This document shows positions 61,892 to 64,000 of a DNA stretch of 64,000 nucleotides, piece after piece. Made by a program: the position numbers and the translations under genes. Position 1 is the first letter of the stretch. Each line of letters opens with the position of its first letter. The DNA is from Polyangiaceae bacterium (GTDB lineage Bacteria > Myxococcota_A > Polyangia > Polyangiales > Polyangiaceae). The notes below the pieces were generated by a model. It made no database searches, was not told the origin of the DNA, and worked only from the letters and a program-made list of their open reading frames with translations. The stretch lies in contig JAICTZ010000017.1 in assembly GCA_025936115.1 (NCBI GenBank), forward strand, positions 86,126 to 150,125. The letters are read 5' to 3'.

Positions 61892-62813
61892 GCCGAAACC
61901 GCCTGCGGTCGTCTTCAAGGACGGGACACACACCGCAGGCGCCGCGGGTCCCCTCGATCGTTTACTGCGTGCGGCGTACCCGGGTGCGAGCTGGAACGCG
62001 GTGCGCGCGTTGATTGAGAGCGGCAAAGTCGCGGTCGACGGCGCCGTCGTGCGCGAGACGAACCGTCCGGTGCGCGCCGGGAACGAACTCCGCGTCAGCA
62101 TGCGGGCGCCGCGCGCGAGAGAAAACGCGCTCGCGCCCGAGCTCATCGCGCATCTCGATCCGCACGTCGTCGTCGTGCGCAAGCCTGCCGGCATCAGCAC
62201 GGTCCCGTACGACGAAAACGAAACCGGGACGCTCTCCGAGCTCGTCGAAGCCGCACTCAAGCGAAAGGGCGGCGGCTACGCGCCGCTCGGCATCGTGCAC
62301 CGCATCGACAAAGAGACGAGCGGCCTCGTCGTCTTTTCGCGCAACCTCGCGGCCCTCCGCGCCCTCAAACAACAATTCCGCGTCCACAGCGTCAAGCGCC
62401 GCTACCTCGCGCTCGCCCACGGCCAAGTCGCGGCCGGCACCTTGCGCTCGCGCCTCGTCAAAGATCGCGGCGACGGCCGTCGCGGCTCCACCGACAACGA
62501 AAACCTCGGCCGCGACGCCATCACGCACGTGCGCGTCCTCGAACCTTTGCGCGGCGCCACACTCATCGAATGCCGTCTCGAAACCGGCCGCACCCACCAA
62601 ATCCGCATCCACCTTTCCGAAGACGGACACCCCCTCGTCGGCGAACGCGTCTACACCAAGAACTTCAGTGGCCCACTCATCCCGGCGCCGCGCCTCATGC
62701 TGCACGCCTTCGAGCTCGGCTTCGAACATCCCGCAACGGGCGCGCCGCTGCACTTCGAAGAACCGATGCCGGACGACATGCGCGGTGTGCTCGCACGGCT
62801 GCGGGGACGTTGA
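61875..62813 (+). CDS. RluA-family pseudouridine synthase
   Basis: Converts uridine to pseudouridine in rRNA or tRNA. The 312-residue protein has an S4-like RNA-binding region (about 25-75: LDRLLRAAYPGASWNAVRALIESGKVAVDG) and a catalytic domain: HRIDKETSGLVVFSR with Asp145, and ETGRTHQIRIHL. GTG 61875 overlaps the hydrolase gene by 17 bp. Whether it acts like RluC, RluD or another member cannot be read from the motifs alone. Confidence 0.93.
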   Translation: MPRDTEPKPPAVVFKDGTHTAGAAGPLDRLLRAAYPGASWNAVRALIESGKVAVDGAVVRETNRPVRAGNELRVSMRAPRARENALAPELIAHLDPHVVVVRKPAGISTVPYDENETGTLSELVEAALKRKGGGYAPLGIVHRIDKETSGLVVFSRNLAALRALKQQFRVHSVKRRYLALAHGQVAAGTLRSRLVKDRGDGRRGSTDNENLGRDAITHVRVLEPLRGATLIECRLETGRTHQIRIHLSEDGHPLVGERVYTKNFSGPLIPAPRLMLHAFELGFEHPATGAPLHFEEPMPDDMRGVLARLRGR

Positions 62814-62848
62814 CGCGCGACGGCGCGCGAGGCCGTTCGGCGTGTGAC

Positions 62849-62890
62849 GCCGTGCGTCGCCGTGCGTCGCCGTGCGTCGCCGTGCGTCGT
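62849..62890. repeat. Tandem 10-bp repeat array
   Basis: CGTGCGTCGC occurs four times head to tail from 62851 to 62890 (the last copy ends in T), with a related copy CGTGTGACGC just before. It lies between the convergent RluA and phytochelatin-synthase-like genes. It is probably slippage, and no function is assigned. Confidence 0.8.
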
Positions 62891-62925
62891 GTGACGGCGC
62901 CGCCTCACGGTGTTGCGCGTCGCGC

Positions 62926-63675
62926 TCATTCCAACAACAAAAGCCCGCGTTTCCCGTCGCTCGACGTCGTATCGATCGCGTCGAACAGACGCTTCGGCTC
63001 CACGAGCCACGGCTTCCACTTCGCGTTCACATCGAGCACGAACACCAAATCCTGCTCCGCGAGGTACCCGCCAATCGGCGAAAAGTGCCCCGTCCCTTTC
63101 CCCATCAACATCCCGCGCTGAAAATTCGCGATGTAGCGCCGCTCAGGCTCATTGAACCGCGGCAACAGCGCGCGAAAATCCGCGTAGCTGAGCCCTCGCA
63201 GCACCGTCACCTGATGCTTCGTATTGCGTCGTGCGATCGCGGCGAGCTCATCGAGCGACAGCCCGCCCCAACAGATCCCGCTCCAACACTTCCCCGTCCC
63301 CTCCAAAATCGAGCGCTCATCCGAGCTCAACCCGAACGACCGCTCCACGTCCGACAGACTCGTCGGTCCACAAGTCGACCCGTTGCGCTGATACGCAAGT
63401 GACGTCTTGTACGAGCGCGCGACCGGCAGCTCCCACGCCGTGGCGAGCAACTTCGGATCCTGATACGCCGCGGTCCTCTGAATCGGCGTGACCGCAAAAC
63501 GCGGCGGAAAGAACACCCCACGGATCACGAAATACGCGGGGAACGCCACGAGCAGCGCGAGTACGGCGAGGACCCAGCGGAGGACACGGCGTGGACGCCG
63601 CACGCGGGACGCGCCGGGCGTCTCGTTACGGCCTGCTTCACGCCGTTGCGGTTCCGTCACGTTCCCGTTCGTCAT
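62926..63675 (-). CDS. Phytochelatin-synthase-like, papain-fold membrane protein
   Basis: A 249-residue protein. One hydrophobic segment (about 32-52) anchors it with the rest outside the membrane. RNGSTCGPTSLSDV carries Cys102, GTGHFSPIGGY carries His197 and LDVNAKW carries Asp215, the triad order of phytochelatin synthases, which use glutathione; bacterial members often act as glutathione or peptide hydrolases. A GKCWSGICWGG segment adds two cysteines. It converges with the RluA gene. Whether it makes phytochelatin or only cleaves glutathione is unknown. Confidence 0.88.
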   Translation of the reverse strand: MTNGNVTEPQRREAGRNETPGASRVRRPRRVLRWVLAVLALLVAFPAYFVIRGVFFPPRFAVTPIQRTAAYQDPKLLATAWELPVARSYKTSLAYQRNGSTCGPTSLSDVERSFGLSSDERSILEGTGKCWSGICWGGLSLDELAAIARRNTKHQVTVLRGLSYADFRALLPRFNEPERRYIANFQRGMLMGKGTGHFSPIGGYLAEQDLVFVLDVNAKWKPWLVEPKRLFDAIDTTSSDGKRGLLLLE

Positions 63676-63783
63676 CGCTCAGGGTGCTCCTTGGGCGTCA
63701 CCGTACCAAGCCTGGGCCGCGGCATCGCGCCGTCGACGTTCGGCTGGCGAACGGCGCGCCTTCGCACTAGGCTCCGCCCCCTC

Positions 63784-63865
63784 GCACGAGTGGCGGAATT
63801 GGCAGACGCGCCGGATTTAGGTTCCGGTACCGCAAGGTGTGTGGGTTCAAGTCCCTCCTCGTGCA
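63784..63865 (+). tRNA. tRNA-Leu (anticodon UAG)
   Basis: GCACGAG (63784-63790) pairs with CTCGTGC (63858-63864) as the acceptor stem, with discriminator A at 63865. CCGGA/TCCGG frame the loop TTTAGGT with anticodon TAG. A long variable arm (ACC-GCAA-GGT) marks it as class II, fitting leucine. The T-arm is GTGGG TTCAAGT CCCTC, with one T-T mismatch in the stem. CCA is not encoded. Confidence 0.95.
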
Positions 63866-63866
63866 C

Positions 63867-64000
63867 TCGCTTCGCTCGCGCCCGAGGAGTGCTTTAGGCC
63901 TCGTCTCCAGCTCGGGGCTGGAGACTTCGGAGCAAGTCCCTCCGGCTTTCAGCCGTGACACGCTGCGCGTCGCTTCGCTCGCGCCCGAGGAGTGCTTTAG
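63867..64000. repeat. 31-bp direct repeat and hairpin downstream of tRNA-Leu
   Basis: The sequence running from TCGCTTCGCTCGCGCCC to GAGTGCTTTAG occurs at 63867-63897 and again at 63970-64000, where the window ends. Between the copies is a 9-bp hairpin (GTCTCCAGC 63903-63911, GCTGGAGAC 63917-63925). The repeat length beyond the window is unknown. Confidence 0.75.

Noticed and set aside
62849..62890. Short repeats that might be a CRISPR array
   Set aside because: Units of 10 bp follow one another with no spacers and no cas genes are present.

Overview
The window is very GC-rich and its gene content points to a myxobacterium (Myxococcota, probably the Polyangia/Sorangiineae side). The evidence is several eukaryote-like Ser/Thr kinases, one ending in an AgmX/PglI-type tail, FHA proteins, an FHA-linked sigma-54 activator, Gly-rich and Cys-rich lipoproteins, PEGA and TPR proteins, and many large polytopic GT-C-like membrane proteins. 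No ribosomal RNA, integrase or phage module is present, so the genus is an inference.

Layout: 0-6.5 kb holds the end of zwf, an outer-membrane protein, a MocR regulator and a two-gene unit (GT-C protein plus a MinD/J-like/HTH fusion). 6.6-10.1 kb has two DsbA-like proteins, a DEDDh exonuclease and a GYF_2-GAF protein. 10.2-13.6 kb has two membrane kinases with altered active-site motifs. 13.6-21.3 kb is a glycan-assembly set: a TMTC-like protein, a GalE-like epimerase, two GT-C-like proteins and a GT2. 21.3-26 kb has a truncated PH protein, a double-FHA protein, a PilZ-AMIN protein and tsaD. 26-33.4 kb holds a lipoprotein with seven CDCGCG repeats, a giant TPR/HEAT protein and more lipoproteins. 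33.5-36.7 kb has a DUF2079 protein and an LPG-synthase-type membrane protein.

36.7-41.8 kb is an accessory island and the most unusual part. It contains two well-formed integron attC sites (37589-37667 and 38242-38324), at least three decayed or partial ones, and toxin-antitoxin genes arranged like gene cassettes: brnTA, an addiction-module/ParE pair and Xre-RES. vapBC lies next to it on the opposite strand. There is an IS4-type transposase scrap and no integron integrase in view, so it looks like a CALIN (a cluster of attC sites lacking an integrase). The cassette promoters I can see sit so close to the start codons that the messages would be almost leaderless.

41.8-51 kb is a second set of polytopic surface-glycan-type proteins ending in a GT2. 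51.2-54.7 kb encodes agmatine-to-putrescine conversion (aguB, aguA) and a GH5 mannanase-like lipoprotein. 54.7-60.6 kb is a compact four-gene minus-strand unit: Ser/Thr kinase, TPR-PEGA protein, solute-binding lipoprotein and FHA sigma-54 activator. It reads like a sensing pathway from envelope to transcription. 60.8-64 kb holds an alpha/beta-hydrolase, an RluA pseudouridine synthase, a phytochelatin-synthase-like protease-fold protein and tRNA-Leu(UAG), followed by a direct repeat cut by the window end.

Coordinates and motifs were read by eye. Start codons are stated as choices where alternatives exist. No database search was possible.
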